64,000 nucleotides of DNA from Lethocerus indicus (Eukaryota; Arthropoda; Insecta; Hemiptera; Belostomatidae): assembly GCA_019843655.1 (NCBI GenBank), contig JACDQD010000006.1, forward strand, positions 558,001 to 622,000. Direction: 5' to 3'. The position numbers were made by a program, and so were the translations under genes. Positions 21,434 through 31,916 of the stretch are shown piece after piece. Within the stretch, counting starts at the first letter, position 1; each line of letters starts with the position of its first letter. Below the pieces are notes generated by a model that was not told the origin of the DNA, did no database searches, and worked only from the letters and a program-made list of their open reading frames with translations.

Positions 21434-22064
21434 GAAACTTCAAGTCCAGGAACTTCAAGTCCAGGAACTTCAAGTCCAGGAACTTCAAGTCCAGGAACTT
21501 CAAGTCGAGGAACTTCAAGTCCAGGAACTTCAAGTCCAGGAACTTCAAGTCCAGGAACTTCAAGTCCAGGAACTTCAAGTCCAGGAACTTCAAGTCCAGG
21601 AACTTCAAGTCCAGGAACTTCAAGTCCAGGAACTTCAAGTCCAGGAACTTCAAGTCCAGGAACTTCAAGTCCAGGAACTTCAAGTCCAGGAACTTCAAGT
21701 CCAGGAACTTCAAGTCCAGGAACTTCAAGTCCAGGAACTTCAAGTCCAGGAACTTCAAGTCCAGGAACTTCAAGTCCAGGAACTTCAAGTCCAGGAACTT
21801 CAAGTCCAGGAACTTCAAGTCCAGGAACTTCAAGTCCAGGAACTTCAAGTCCAGGAACTTCAAGCCCAGGAACTTCAAGTCCAGGAACTTCAAGTCCAGG
21901 AACTTCAAGTCCAGGAACTTCAAGTCCAGGAACTTCAAGTCCAGGAACTTCAAGTCCAGGAACTTCAAGTCCAGGAACTTCAAGTCCAGGAACTTCAAGT
22001 CCAGGAACTTCAAGTCCAGGAACTTCAAGTCCAGGAACTTCAAGTTCAGGAACTTCAATTGCAG
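21434..22064. repeat. 15-bp minisatellite GGAACTTCAAGTCCA
   Basis: About 42 units are nearly identical. Rare variants include GTCGAGG at about 21506, AAGCCCAGG at 21864 and degenerate last units. The unit is divisible by three and has no stop in four of six frames. The open frames 21375-22284 (minus, LKFLD and EVPGL repeats) and 21412-22233 (plus, RNFKS and QELQV) are therefore automatic. No similarity to family A was seen. Confidence 0.97.
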
Positions 22065-23535
22065 GATTTTTCTTGATTTTCGAAACCTCACGGGCCTGAA
22101 TAGACTGAGGGTAACTCTGACGACGGAACCGCACACCCCAGGAGGAAAATGGAGGAAAAAACCCTTCATTTTTGTGCTTCATTCTGGTGGTTGTAACGAG
22201 GGAAAAATACCGGAATACATTTCTGCAGACTAGCATCGTGTAAGCATTTTTTTTCTGTACGGTCCTTTCGCGTTGCCGCAGCAAGGATGAGATAATCGCT
22301 CCAATTTAGCGATATCCTGTAAAGTTATCGGGATAATGTCGTAGAATTGAAAATCGAGTCGAAATTATGCCGAGTCGAGTCGATCGATCGATTTATAATT
22401 ACTCGAACTGAGTCCGACATAACAGAGACAGCTACCCCTACCTAATAACGAGTAAATTACCTTTTGAACATCCCCTTTTCGTTAATATATATATATATGT
22501 ATGGGGCGGCCTACTAATTTTCTTAGACGGGTTTCGCTACAAAGTTGTGCCGACGGCTTTTTATCAACGAGCCGCTAACGAGCTGAGACAATGAGGCCGT
22601 TACGAGGCGCCGTTTTGTACAGTACAGCCGGAGAGAGAGAGGGAGAGGAGGGGAGAGGAGAGGGAGGAGGGAGGAGGGAGAGGGAGGGGAGAGAAAAAGA
22701 AATAGACCAGTTTCAATGAAATGTCGTCAGCGTCAGAACAGGAACAACCAGGTCCCGGGGTGAGATCATATTAACTATTGGAGGACAGGTTAACGATTTT
22801 TCTTGGAATTTCCGCCCGACATGAATTATAGCAGGGGCTCCCAGTGACGGGGGAGGGGTGAAAGGGTGCTATTATTAGGGCCAGAAAATCCAGGTAAAAA
22901 GCGTCCCGAGGGACTGGGCAGCCGTCGGGAAATTGAACCTTTCCCGAAACGCTTTTCGTTGATCGTTCGGACAGTCGGAGATTGGGAGTGCGCAACGCGT
23001 TCGGGCCTTTCGGACCGCCCTTAAAATGACCTAAAAAAGATGGTGAAGGAATAGATTAAATAAGGTGGAAAATATACAGGGACAAAAATGGCCCGACTGC
23101 GGGCAAGATGGGTTTTTTTTTCTTTAAAGAAAGAATCCAAGATTGACAGGCGACTGGGACGGGATGGGTTTTCCCCCAAGGGCCGTTGCCACAAGTTAAT
23201 ATCCAGGATCGTGACAGCTCTGGAAGAGGGACGGTGCGCATACTGACACGGAACTACAATAGAAAAAAACTATATATATGTATGTACATGGTTGTATATA
23301 CTGTATATGCGGGGGGGGGGAATATTTAGATTGTTTCACGGCGCTGAAGCTAAACCGGCACAACACAACGCAAGTGAGTTGCATTTTACACGATATTAAA
23401 ATAAAATTATTATTACATTTCAGACATCTTCCGTACTATAAAATGTCCGTACATTTTAAATTTGTAAAATGTCACTTCGGGACATTATTTTACAACACTA
23501 CCTCCGTATGTATATTGTTGATAATACACTATCGA
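22065..23535. other. No supported gene
   Basis: It holds a GA-rich tract (22631-22698), a short TA tract at 22486-22498, a TATATATATGTATG tract near 23270 and a poly(G) run near 23311. Splice-like motifs around 23376 and 23423 exist but do not define a convincing exon. Confidence 0.4.
22631..22698. repeat. GA/GGA-rich purine tract
   Basis: About 68 bp of GAGAGG and GGAGG repeats form one strand of purines. Confidence 0.9.
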
Positions 23536-23605
23536 CTTAAAATTTGTGGTCAGTGAGGTTTCGGAATATATTCCAACGACGATACCGAATCGACTCGCGT
23601 ATTTG
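23536..23605 (+). repeat. Array-associated upstream module, copy 1
   Basis: About 70 bp (TTAAAATTTGTGGTCAGTGA, GGTTTCGGAATATATTCC, AACGACGATACCGAATC) precede the first 12-bp array. They are nearly repeated at 25246-25317 before the second array. The module includes GGTTTCGG and CTCGC, words also found in order in the family A left shoulder. Confidence 0.8.
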
Positions 23606-24217
23606 GTCAGTAGCATATTCTGTAGAATTGTCAGCAGCATTGTCGGTAGCATTGTCAGTAGCATTGTCAGTAGCATTGTCAGTAGCATTGTCAGTAGCAT
23701 TGTCTGTAGCATTGTCAGTAGCATTGTCAGTAGCATTGTCAGTAGCATTGTCAGTAGCATTGTCAGTAGCATTGTCAGTAGCATTGTCAGTAGCATTGTC
23801 AGTAGCATTGTCAGTAGCATTGTCAGTAGCATTGTCAGTAGCATTGTCAGTAGCATTGTCAGTAGCATTGTCAGTAGCATTGTCAGTAGCATTGTCAGTA
23901 GCATTGTCAGTAGCATTGTCAGTAGCATTGTCAGTAGCATTGTCAGTAGCATTGTCAGTAGCATTGTCTGTAGCATTGTCAGTAGCATTGTCAGTAGCAT
24001 TGTCTGTAGCATTGTCTGTAGCATTGTCAGCATTGTCAGTAGCATTGTCAGTTGTCAGTAGCATTGTCAGTAGCATTGTCTGTAGCATTGTCTGTAGCAT
24101 TGTCTGTAGCATTGTCTGTAGCATTGTCTGTAGCATTGTCTGTAGCATTGTCAGTAGCATTGTCAGTAGCATTTTCTGTAGCAATGTCAGTAGCATTGTC
24201 AGCAGCATTGTCAGTAC
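23606..24217. repeat. 12-bp minisatellite AGCATTGTCAGT
   Basis: About 51 units occur. Variant AGCATTGTCTGT clusters at the 3' end, and a few units are shortened near 24030-24055. Open frames SVAL, SSIV, TMLL and TDNA on both strands come from the 12-bp period and carry no domain evidence. The unit is close to TCAGTAGCGGTG of family A. Confidence 0.97.
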
Positions 24218-24447
24218 AAATTTCCGATACTTCCGTACATTTTATAGTATAATAATCTCTAGAAATATTTAACAACGAAACGAAAAAGCCGTGTATTATA
24301 ATAAAAATACGTAATAAAAATGACCGGGAATACCCGGTATTGCGGTGTTGTATTTAATATGGAAATATTCAAGAACAGACAGAGATGTAACAGACGAGAA
24401 AATAAAGTCCATATTCCCCCCGCTGATACTGCTCAATGTGCTACTCA
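24218..24447. other. No recognised feature
   Basis: AT-rich sequence follows the first array. It includes a ATGGAAATATTCAAGAA stretch that resembles 11175-11193, where a family A copy also adjoins. Confidence 0.35.
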
Positions 24448-24525
24448 CACCGCTACTGAAGATGGCGAGCTGCCGAAACCGGTCTGGCGAATGACCAAAC
24501 CGGGCGGGAGACGCGAAGCCGACAA
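24448..24525 (+). mobile_element. Family A right-half fragment
   Basis: CACCGCTACTGAAGATGGCG, GCTGCCGAAACCGGTCTGGC and GAATGACCAAACC are present, followed by GGGCGGGAGACGCG. The terminal part is lost. Confidence 0.8.
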
Positions 24526-25109
24526 TATCAGTTCAAATAAACGGGAAAAATGGTAGGGGGGGGGGCGGATTTTCCGGGCGAAAATTGTAGACGGGCGCAA
24601 ATATTTGTCGCGTTAATACGAGGATTAAAGGGGCCGTGGGGTGGAGGAGACTGGCCGTATTTATTTTATTTATTTACAAAGGGGGACATTATTCACGGCC
24701 GGAAGGGCCCGCGTTACGGTTTATATAATTGAAGAACTTCCTCCGAATTCGCGAACCTTTCGCTTCGGTCGCGCCAACTTCCGTTCGAGTGCCAACACAT
24801 CGAATAATCGGTGGCTCAATCGGAGCGTTCGCTATTCGCGTTAATTATATTGCCAGGTCGGCAGCGGCAAACCGTGTGAACGACCAAAATATATTTAATT
24901 TATTCATTTAGTATCGGAATATATAAGAGTTAGTGCTCGACTGATCGACCGAGCTATAACCGGACACGAATCGTTTAGAATCAATTCAGGCATTACAACA
25001 ACTGGTTTATGTCTGAAAGAGCGTATTTTTCCCATTATAAAGAAATGAATAGCCGCGAAACAGACCGATCTGCTATGTAAAATTAACGAAAATAAAGTTA
25101 TTTGTATTT
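24526..25109. other. No recognised feature
   Basis: A poly(G) run lies at about 24556-24566. Three overlapping short frames (24550-24911) have no domain. Confidence 0.35.
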
Positions 25110-25192
25110 GTCAGCTTAATTCCGACGCAGTCGAATTGGGCGAGCCGAAGGTCAGTCGTCCACATCGGGGTTCGAATCCCAATTGGGCTGAC
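25110..25192 (+). tRNA. tRNA-like sequence (pseudogene or SINE head)
   Basis: GGTTCGAATCC at 25169-25179 matches the T-loop/B-box. TGGGCGAGCCGAAGG (25137-25151) is a loose A-box candidate. 25110-25121 can pair with 25181-25192 over 12 positions, ten Watson-Crick and two G-U. A normal seven-base acceptor and anticodon arm cannot be drawn with confidence, so this is more likely a tRNA-derived SINE remnant than a functional tRNA. Confidence 0.35.
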
Positions 25193-25245
25193 CGAATTTT
25201 CATTCTAACAGAGCGTAGACCCATATTTGATTTGTTGGAATTAAT

Positions 25246-25317
25246 TTAAGAAATTTGCGGTCAGTGGGGTTTTGGAATATATTCCAACGACGATACCGAA
25301 TCCATTCGCCTATTTGG
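25246..25317 (+). repeat. Array-associated upstream module, copy 2
   Basis: TTTGCGGTCAGTGGGG, TTTTGGAATATATTCC and AACGACGATACCGAATCC closely match 23536-23605. The similarity stops upstream of about 25246 and passes directly into the repeat array. Confidence 0.8.
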
Positions 25318-26537
25318 TTAGTAGCATTGTCAGTAGCTTTGTCATCAGTAGCATTGTCAGTAGCTTTGTCATCAGTAGCATTGTCAGTAGCTTTGTCATC
25401 AGTAGTATTGTCAGTAGCTTCGTCATCAGTAGTATTGTCAGTAGCTTTGTCATCAGTAGCATTGTCAGTAGCTTTGTCAGTAGCTTTGTCAGTAGCTTTG
25501 TCAGTAGCTTTGTCAGTAGCTTTGTCAGTAGCTTTGTCAGTAGCTTTGTCAGTAGCTTTGTCAGTAGCATTGTCAGTAGCTTTGTCAGTAGCTTTGTCAG
25601 TAGCTTTGTCAGTAGCTTTGTCAGTAGCTTTGTCAGTAGCTTTGTCAGTAGCTTTGTCAGTAGCTTTGTCAGTAGCTTTGTCAGTAGCTTTGTCAGTAGC
25701 TTTGTCAGTAGCTTTGTCAGTAGCTTTGTCAGTAGCTTTGTCATCAGTAGCATTGTCAGTAGCTTTGTCATCAGTAGCATTGTCAGTAGCATTGTCAGTA
25801 GCATTGTCAGTAGCTTTGTCATCAGTAGCATTGTCAGTAGCTTTGTCAGTAGCTTTGTCAGTAGCTTTGTCAGTAGCTTTGTCAGTAGCTTTGTCAGTAG
25901 CATTGTCAGTAGCTTTGTCATCAGTAGCATTGTCAGTAGCTTTGTCATCAGTAGCATTGTCAGTAGCTTTGTCAGTAGCTTTGTCAGTAGCTTTGTCAGT
26001 AGCTTTGTCAGTAGCTTTGTCAGTAGCTTTGCCCTCAGTAGCTTTGTCAAGTAGCTTGTCAGTAGCTTTGTCAGTAGCTTTGTCAGTAGCTTTGTCAGTA
26101 GCTTTGTCAGTAGCTTTGCCCTCAGTAGCTTTGTCAAGTAGCTTGTCAGTAGCTTTGTCAGTAGCTTTGTCAGTAGCTTTGTCAGTAGCTTTGTCATAGC
26201 TTTGTCAGTAGCTTGTCAGTAGCTTTGTCAGTAGCTTTGTCAGTAGCTTTGTCAGTAGCTTTGTCAGTAGCTTTGTCAGTAGCTTTGTCAGTAGCTTTGT
26301 CAGTAGCTTTGTCAGTAGCTTTGTCAGTAGCTTTGTCAGTAGCTTTGTCAGTAGCTTTGTCAGTAGCTTTGTCAGTAGCTTTGTCAGTAGCTTTGTCAGT
26401 AGCTTTGTCAGTAGCTTTGCCATCAGTAGCAGTGCCGGTAGAATTGACGGTAGCATTGTCAGTAGCTTTGTCAGTAGTTTTGTCAGTAGCTTTGTCAGTA
26501 GCTTTGTCAGTAGCTTTGTCAGTAGCTTTGTCAGTAG
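25318..26537. repeat. 12-bp minisatellite AGCTTTGTCAGT with higher-order units
   Basis: About 100 units occur. The 5' part alternates AGCATTGTCAGT with AGCTTTGTCATC in 24-27 bp composites. The middle is homogeneous AGCTTTGTCAGT. At 26031 and 26118 an 87-bp composite containing GCCCTCAGTAGCTTTGTCAA recurs. Frames up to 314 codons on both strands are open solely because of the period. Confidence 0.97.
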
Positions 26538-27610
26538 CATAGCTCGTATCGTTACCACACTTTTATTCGTTATTCATTCGTCTCTTCTACTCCGAATTAC
26601 CGACAACAACAGTCGTTGCTTATTAATCAATGAACAGTTAATTTTACTTTATCGGAAGTAACGAAAGGATGAAATACGTTCAACATATTTCAAGAATTCA
26701 CTGGGCCTATTTCACCCGGACGTAACGTCGATAGTATCGACCGTGGGGCCACTTGTTGTTACTACCCTTCCACCCGCCAATCATAACGGTTTTTTAACTT
26801 CCACTTTGGAGGGGATAATTTCCACCCCTTCGGTCTGTCGTCGGGCCTATTTCGACGGCGCTTTTTCTATCGAAAACTTTTGCCAGAAAGCCAAAAAAGA
26901 GTACACGAATGAAGAACACGAAATCGACGGAATTTCGTAGCATAAAAACGTACGTTTCTATTGTAGCATCCTGTAAGCCATTGTCGAGAAACTTGCGATA
27001 ATTTTATTACCGTTCCCTCCAGGGGTATGTATCCAGAATTTCATTCCCGTCTTCCCTCTTATCCCGATTCTCCCCTACAGTCGGGGTGATTACTTCATCC
27101 TGTGAACCGTCTCTTTACAATACTTAAAATCCATCGCGCCTACAACGTTGATTGATTGTTGATTGCGCTATAAAAAAAAAAAAAAAAGGTTCTTGAATCC
27201 CGTTCGGGTTTATTACACGGGCCATTCGATCGGACAGGTTATAGGGCGGAAAAAAAAAATGGAGATATCGGGTTATAATAACCGGCGATGCATCAAACCG
27301 GGGGTTGTAAAACCCCCTTGTCTAGAGTTGACGTCATCGCAAGGGTAGGTTTGCCTGTACTGGGGGGGTGTGGGTCATCCATCAGGCCGTCATACTCCGC
27401 TTCAAGTCACACACTAAGTGATATCCCGTCATCAATTTACCCCCACCCACCCCCTCACCCACCCCTTCGGCATGTTTGTATCCGGGGCCCCTAAGTACCC
27501 CCACCCTATTAATGCTAAATTGTGGTTGATTTTCGTAAACGGTCTCAGCCTTACACCGCTGTACATTCTATAGGGTGGCCAAATCAATTTGTCCCTTGAC
27601 TCGAAATACC
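26538..27610. other. No supported gene
   Basis: A 65-codon frame at 26743-26940 has ordinary composition but no recognised domain. A TGACGTCA palindrome is at 27329-27336. Poly(A) lies at 27172-27187. Confidence 0.35.
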
Positions 27611-27930
27611 TATTGATCAAGGTAATTGAGGATTTCGCCAGAACAAGTCGTACTTATTTTTAAGTGCGTCATCACAACATCGCAAAAAGACGGTGAACCA
27701 AATTGAGGTCCATTCCAGTGGAGGTCGACGATGACCGAATAGAGGCAATTATTGATTCGGATCAATTGATTCGGAAAGGGATATTGAAGAGAAGCGGACT
27801 GTATCTTATACGAGCATTCAACAACGGTATCAACGGCTTATCCGTGCGAAGATGTGTTGGCGCACTTAAAAATAAGTACAACGCCACTTGTTGCGCTGAA
27901 TTCCGCAATTACTCAGTTGTCAACCCGATA
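27611..27930 (+). mobile_element. Mariner element remnant, family M1
   Basis: The right end, CCGCAATTACTCAGTTGTCA then ACCCGATA, is a clear mariner terminal repeat. The left end (TATTGATCAAGGTAATTGAG, GATTTCGCC) is its decayed partner. Subterminal inverted segments GTACTTATTTTTAAGTGCG (27648-27667) and CGCACTTAAAAATAAGTAC (27861-27880) face each other. The total of about 320 bp is far below the roughly 1.3 kb of an autonomous element. Confidence 0.8.
27703..27830 (+). pseudogene. Mariner transposase fragment
   Basis: The conceptual peptide VEVDDDRIEAIIDSDQ matches the linker between the two N-terminal helix-turn-helix parts of mariner transposases, typically written as EVDDD then IEALIESD. 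It would form part of DNA-end recognition. Only this segment survives; the paired DDD catalytic domain is absent, there is no proper start codon and the reading frame degenerates after about 20 residues. It is the only coding homology recognised in the window. Confidence 0.65.
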
Positions 27931-28257
27931 TATTATTTCGTTCAAGCCCTTTATTTTTTTTCTGTCGAATATGTGCCATTATTCGCATTAAACTATTAAA
28001 TTTCGCTCTTATTTTCCGCCCGTAATTATCATAAATTATTGCTTTATTATCACGAAATTGACCGGTTTTCATTTATCCGGACAGTAATTTTTCAATTTCC
28101 CAAACGAATTTCGGAATCCTTACCATTCGGTAAAGTGTAGGGATGAATGACAACGGTTTTATTTATTTTTTTTTCTGGAAACTTAAATTTGAATTCGGTC
28201 CCCAAATTTCAATTTAAATTCTCGTACCGTGGCGTTTGTCTGTTCTATGAATATTAG
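27931..28257. other. AT-rich, no gene
   Basis: Nothing was recognised beyond poly(T) tracts. The 27703-27999 frame continues into this area without a domain. Confidence 0.4.
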
Positions 28258-28395
28258 CACAGTACAAGTGGCAGTGACACAGTGCAGTGAGGATACCGCT
28301 ACTGAAGATGGCGAGCGACCGAAACCGGTCTGGCGAAAAAACCGGAACCGGCGAAACGGGAGAGAGAAACACAACAAAACAGGTATATTAAACTA
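28258..28395 (+). mobile_element. Family A right part
   Basis: The loop remnant (GCACAGTACAAGTGGCAGTG, CAGTGCAGTGAGGAT) is directly joined to CCGCTACTGAAGATGGCGAG, CGACCGAAACCGGTCTGGCG and GAGAGAGAAACACAACAAAA. It ends CAGGTATATTAAACT. The AACCCCTCGCAG segment is deleted. Confidence 0.8.
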
Positions 28396-29018
28396 TTCCC
28401 CCAATTATATATTTTTTTTAGAGCAGCGACCGTATTTTTTGGGACTTCGTAAGTGGTCTAAATTGGTCAATTTTCTGAAATTGAATTTAATCTGCCGACG
28501 CGAAATGAAACTGGACGACAAGTTTAACGTGAAATTATGAGTCAACTCCTGCTCCCTTCTTGAACCCGCGACGTAGATTAATAAAGGGCCAATTAAGTGA
28601 AAATTAGATGAATTGTACTGTCTGTTACGCCCCCACAACCGCTGAATTTCGAAAATGAACAGTCCGAAACGAAAATTTGAATTTCCTCATTAGATAACGT
28701 GAGTGGTAAAGGGTGGATGGGGGGGGGGGGTTGGGAGAGAGAGAGAGGCTTCAGGCGTCTGTAAAGGTCAAGGGCGGTTCAATTGACCACAATCTGCGCA
28801 GTTACTACGGACTGTAACGCGATCCAAGAGGAGCTGTTACTTACGCCTTTTAAACGATTAAGAGAGGGGCTAATTAACCCTATCCTAACAGGATATACGA
28901 GATATATAATATAGGATAAATGGCTGTAGCTAATTTTAAATAGTCACAGGAGTCAGAGCGGCTGGTCTAGTTTCGGCTTTCGCCATCGTCAGTATTTTTC
29001 AACAGAAAATATTTCAAC
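28396..29018. other. No recognised gene
   Basis: A poly(G) run lies at 28719-28731, followed by GGGAGAGAGAGAGAGG. A weak family A scrap (GGTCTAGTTTCGGCTTTCGC, CATCGTCAGTA) is at 28963-28995. Confidence 0.4.
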
Positions 29019-29325
29019 GTACCCGTTTTGTGGTCCTCGAGGGGTTGGAATACAGCGTAGGTTTCCGTCTCCTTTCATCAGGTTCGCCCTTTTCGCCAGA
29101 CCGGGGTTTTTCGGCCGTTCGCCATCTTCAGTAGCGGTGTCAGAGGATGTTTATCGGCCGTCCTCAGTACAAGCGGCGCAGTGACACGGTGCAGTGAGGA
29201 CGGCCGAAAAACAATCCAAAGCGCCAACAGTGACACTGACAAAGCGCTACTGAAGATGGCGAGCGGCCGAAACACCGGTCTAGCGAAAAGACCAAACCAC
29301 CGAGAGGGGACGGAAACTTTAAATT
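29019..29325. mobile_element. Family A full element
   Basis: The left terminus TACCCGTTTTGTGGTCCTCG, GAGGGGTTGGAATACAGCG and the complete left shoulder are followed by the loop GTACAAGCGGCGCAGTGACA. The complete inner right half has CGCTACTGAAGATGGCGAGC, CCGGTCTAGCGAAAAGACC and GAGAGGGGACGGAAAC. The right terminal part is lost after GGAAAC. Confidence 0.88.
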
Positions 29326-29494
29326 CATACTGTATATTTTATACTTTTATTTATGGCAAGACGTTTTAAATTACCGAAAACCGAAATATTACACCATACA
29401 ATAGAATACTGAAGGAAAAATATCGCTTCGTCTCCGACCCCTCAAAACGGAAACAGATCTATAAAAAATATACAAATATACGACTGTAGATTTG

Positions 29495-29615
29495 ACAGTG
29501 ACAGTGCAGTGAGGATGCACGAAAAACAATCCAAAGCGCCAACAGTGACTGACAAAGCGCTACTGAAGATGGCGAGCAGCCGAAACACCGGTCTAGCAAA
29601 GACGGAAACACAGAT
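29495..29615 (+). mobile_element. Family A right part
   Basis: The loop-side segment TGACAGTGACAGTGCAGTGA, AAAACAATCCAAAGCGCC, AACAGTGACTGACAAAGC leads to GCTACTGAAGATGGCGAGCA and ACACCGGTCTAGCAAAGACG. It shares the rare CAATCCAAAGCGCC wording with the neighbouring copy at 29019, about 0.3 kb away. Confidence 0.82.
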
Positions 29616-31777
29616 ATACGACAGATTTCCCGCATAAATGGAACGAAAAGAGTGTTAATGTCAGTGAATAGTGCTAGTTTGAACATCAATTCCGCTTATT
29701 GTAATTTTCATAGCTCCGGTGATAAGAGCGTTAACAAAAAAAAAAATTACAGTAAAATCCGTTCTTAATTTTATTCTGTTTATTGTACAAATTACCAATT
29801 TGGAAGAGGGAAAAGTTCAACCGCTGCAGGTTTTTTTCTCTCCAAGCTGTTGTAAAATTGGAAAACTATTAATTGTATCCAGTTTCCAATTATAATATAT
29901 TCCCGGTATTCTTATTATTGGGGATGTTTTTGGGTAGAATTTTTTTTTCCGGCGAATCGGCGTCGGATTCAAGGGCGCAGAGGGGGTTGATACTCTTTGG
30001 ATATTCTGGCTTCGGTGGCGGGTTGGACGGGGGTGTCGTCTGTACTCTCGGGGGGATAACACCATATTTTCCGCATCCCCCCCCCACCCCACCCCCCGGG
30101 ACGGGGTGGGATTTCGAAGAGAAATATTTGCCTCGGGTCGGGGGAGCGTAAAAAAATTATGAAATTGTTCCATCGCCCGGCAAACCCTGTCCAGGACACT
30201 GTGAGTCTTATCCCGTTTCGTCCGCTGTTTTCGTGATATTGATTTAATCGATTTTCCGATCCTAATTTCAGCGATTATACGGCCGTTTTCGTACGGTTTA
30301 AACGCATAGACCAGTTTCGCAACACAACCGTAACCGTCTATTGTGCAATAAATGGTAAACATTAGTCGTTATCACAAACTGATATGGATAAATATGTTGC
30401 GAAAATAGCAAAATATCGACAAAAAAAAATTAAAAATGTGACAAATTCAAATAGTTTTTTTTTAGTTAAGCGACTTAACCAAGGTCTTCTGGAGAAAACA
30501 TCCACAAATAGCCCGAGATTTTTTCGCGATTATATAAAATCAATTCGAGTAGATTTAACGTGTCTTTATTTAGAATAGTCTAAAAAAGTAAAATAAGTAT
30601 TCTTTTAAACTGACACAGAAATATGTGACGCCGGGCTATAGATAAAAACTAAACGCTGTAGCCCACGTGTCGCATACACGTGTCGCTTTGAATTAGAAGA
30701 AATTGATTAGAAGACAAAAAAAAAATAAAAAATACAATTTATCGATACGAAATTCATTTTTACGAAAATTCGTCATTTTTTTTTGAGATATACGTTTCTG
30801 TGAAAAAATATTAAATGTAATAATAATTTTTATAGCTCGCTTATATCCAGCTGCTTAAGTAAAAATTTTAATAATTTTTCTTCGCAAAACCCCGCTAAAA
30901 CGGCCTATTCGACTGTTATAAAGAGTACATTTTATATATTTTTATATTTTTTCATTCAAAAATATTGAAATCCCTCAAAAATCTAGTTACTCGGATCCAA
31001 CTTCCGTTGACGCATCGACTTTCGCGTATAACCGGCGTTTACGGTTCAGAGAACCCTTAACTTTATACCCCTACCGGTAGGGAGGGTGTAAAAAACCACC
31101 CCTCCGAATATTAGAAAATTCTCTAGAATTGTTCGCTGCGGGTCTTATTAAGTTCGTATCGGACAGAGTCGGCTTCAGATCTTTCATCGGATTCTCGAGA
31201 TCCGACCTTCACCCCGCTGGGGGTCGGTAAACTACCCCTCATATTAGTATATTCTAAGGGTGAGTCAATTCGCCGGCAATATCGATCGCAACGTCCTAGC
31301 TAGGCCGATATAAATAGAACATTTGAGAGGGCTTTGCTGAAATAAGTTTGCCCGGGGGGAGGGGGTTGGCTGGGGGTTGTAGTAGGCGACATCCCCCCCC
31401 AATATACATCAACAAGTTGGTCGGCCCCGACAAATCGCGTTAGCATTTCATTTGCACCCCCCCCCTCACCCTACGACAACCCTGAGCTAGAGAATATTTT
31501 TCGTGGGGCGAAACAACGTCAAAAAATAAATTTATAAAGTAATTTTCTTTTTAATTCTTTTAATGTTCTTCACAAAAATCATCAAAAAAAAATCTGCCGA
31601 CTTTAATTCGGTTTGTCAAAATTGTTCCCTCCCCACCCCCAACAAACCGTCAGATTCAAAACGACCTTTCAGAATCCAATAAAGGGGTAAACTTAAATTG
31701 GGCTCATTTTTTCAACCCCTAACGGCCGCCGCCCCTCCCGTCCGATTTAAACGATGAAAATGAGGCATCTCGGAATT
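29616..31777. other. 2.1 kb without a recognised feature
   Basis: A 181-codon minus-strand frame (29817-30362) and its partners around C-runs have no recognisable domain. 30390-31000 is AT-rich, and C/G runs lie near 31349 and 31391. No family A or mariner copy was seen here. Confidence 0.4.
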
Positions 31778-31839
31778 CCAATATTGTCACTAATCTCCGG
31801 CCCTTCTATTATTAGTTTCCAACTTGTTATCCGGTCGTA

Positions 31840-31871
31840 TAATGACGGTATAATGATGAGTATTGAGTGAT

Positions 31872-31916
<45 letters not shown>

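Noticed and set aside
21406..22284. 292-codon frame of EVPGL repeats, elastin-like in appearance
   Set aside because: The frame is a translation of the 15-bp minisatellite, and equally long frames exist on the other strand and in another register.
23340..23470. Small intron-exon arrangement (GTGAG at 23376, TTTCAG at 23423)
   Set aside because: The implied intron is only about 45 bp and the flanking frames are not compelling.
25255..26199. 314-codon open frame of SVAL repeats
   Set aside because: It lies wholly in the 12-bp array; all frames there stay open because the unit is divisible by three and lacks stops.
26743..26940. 65-codon frame with ordinary composition
   Set aside because: Too short and unrecognised; no splice sites or upstream signals to support it.
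29817..30362. 181-codon minus-strand frame
   Set aside because: No recognisable domain, overlapping frames of similar length in G/C-run sequence, and no splice or start context.
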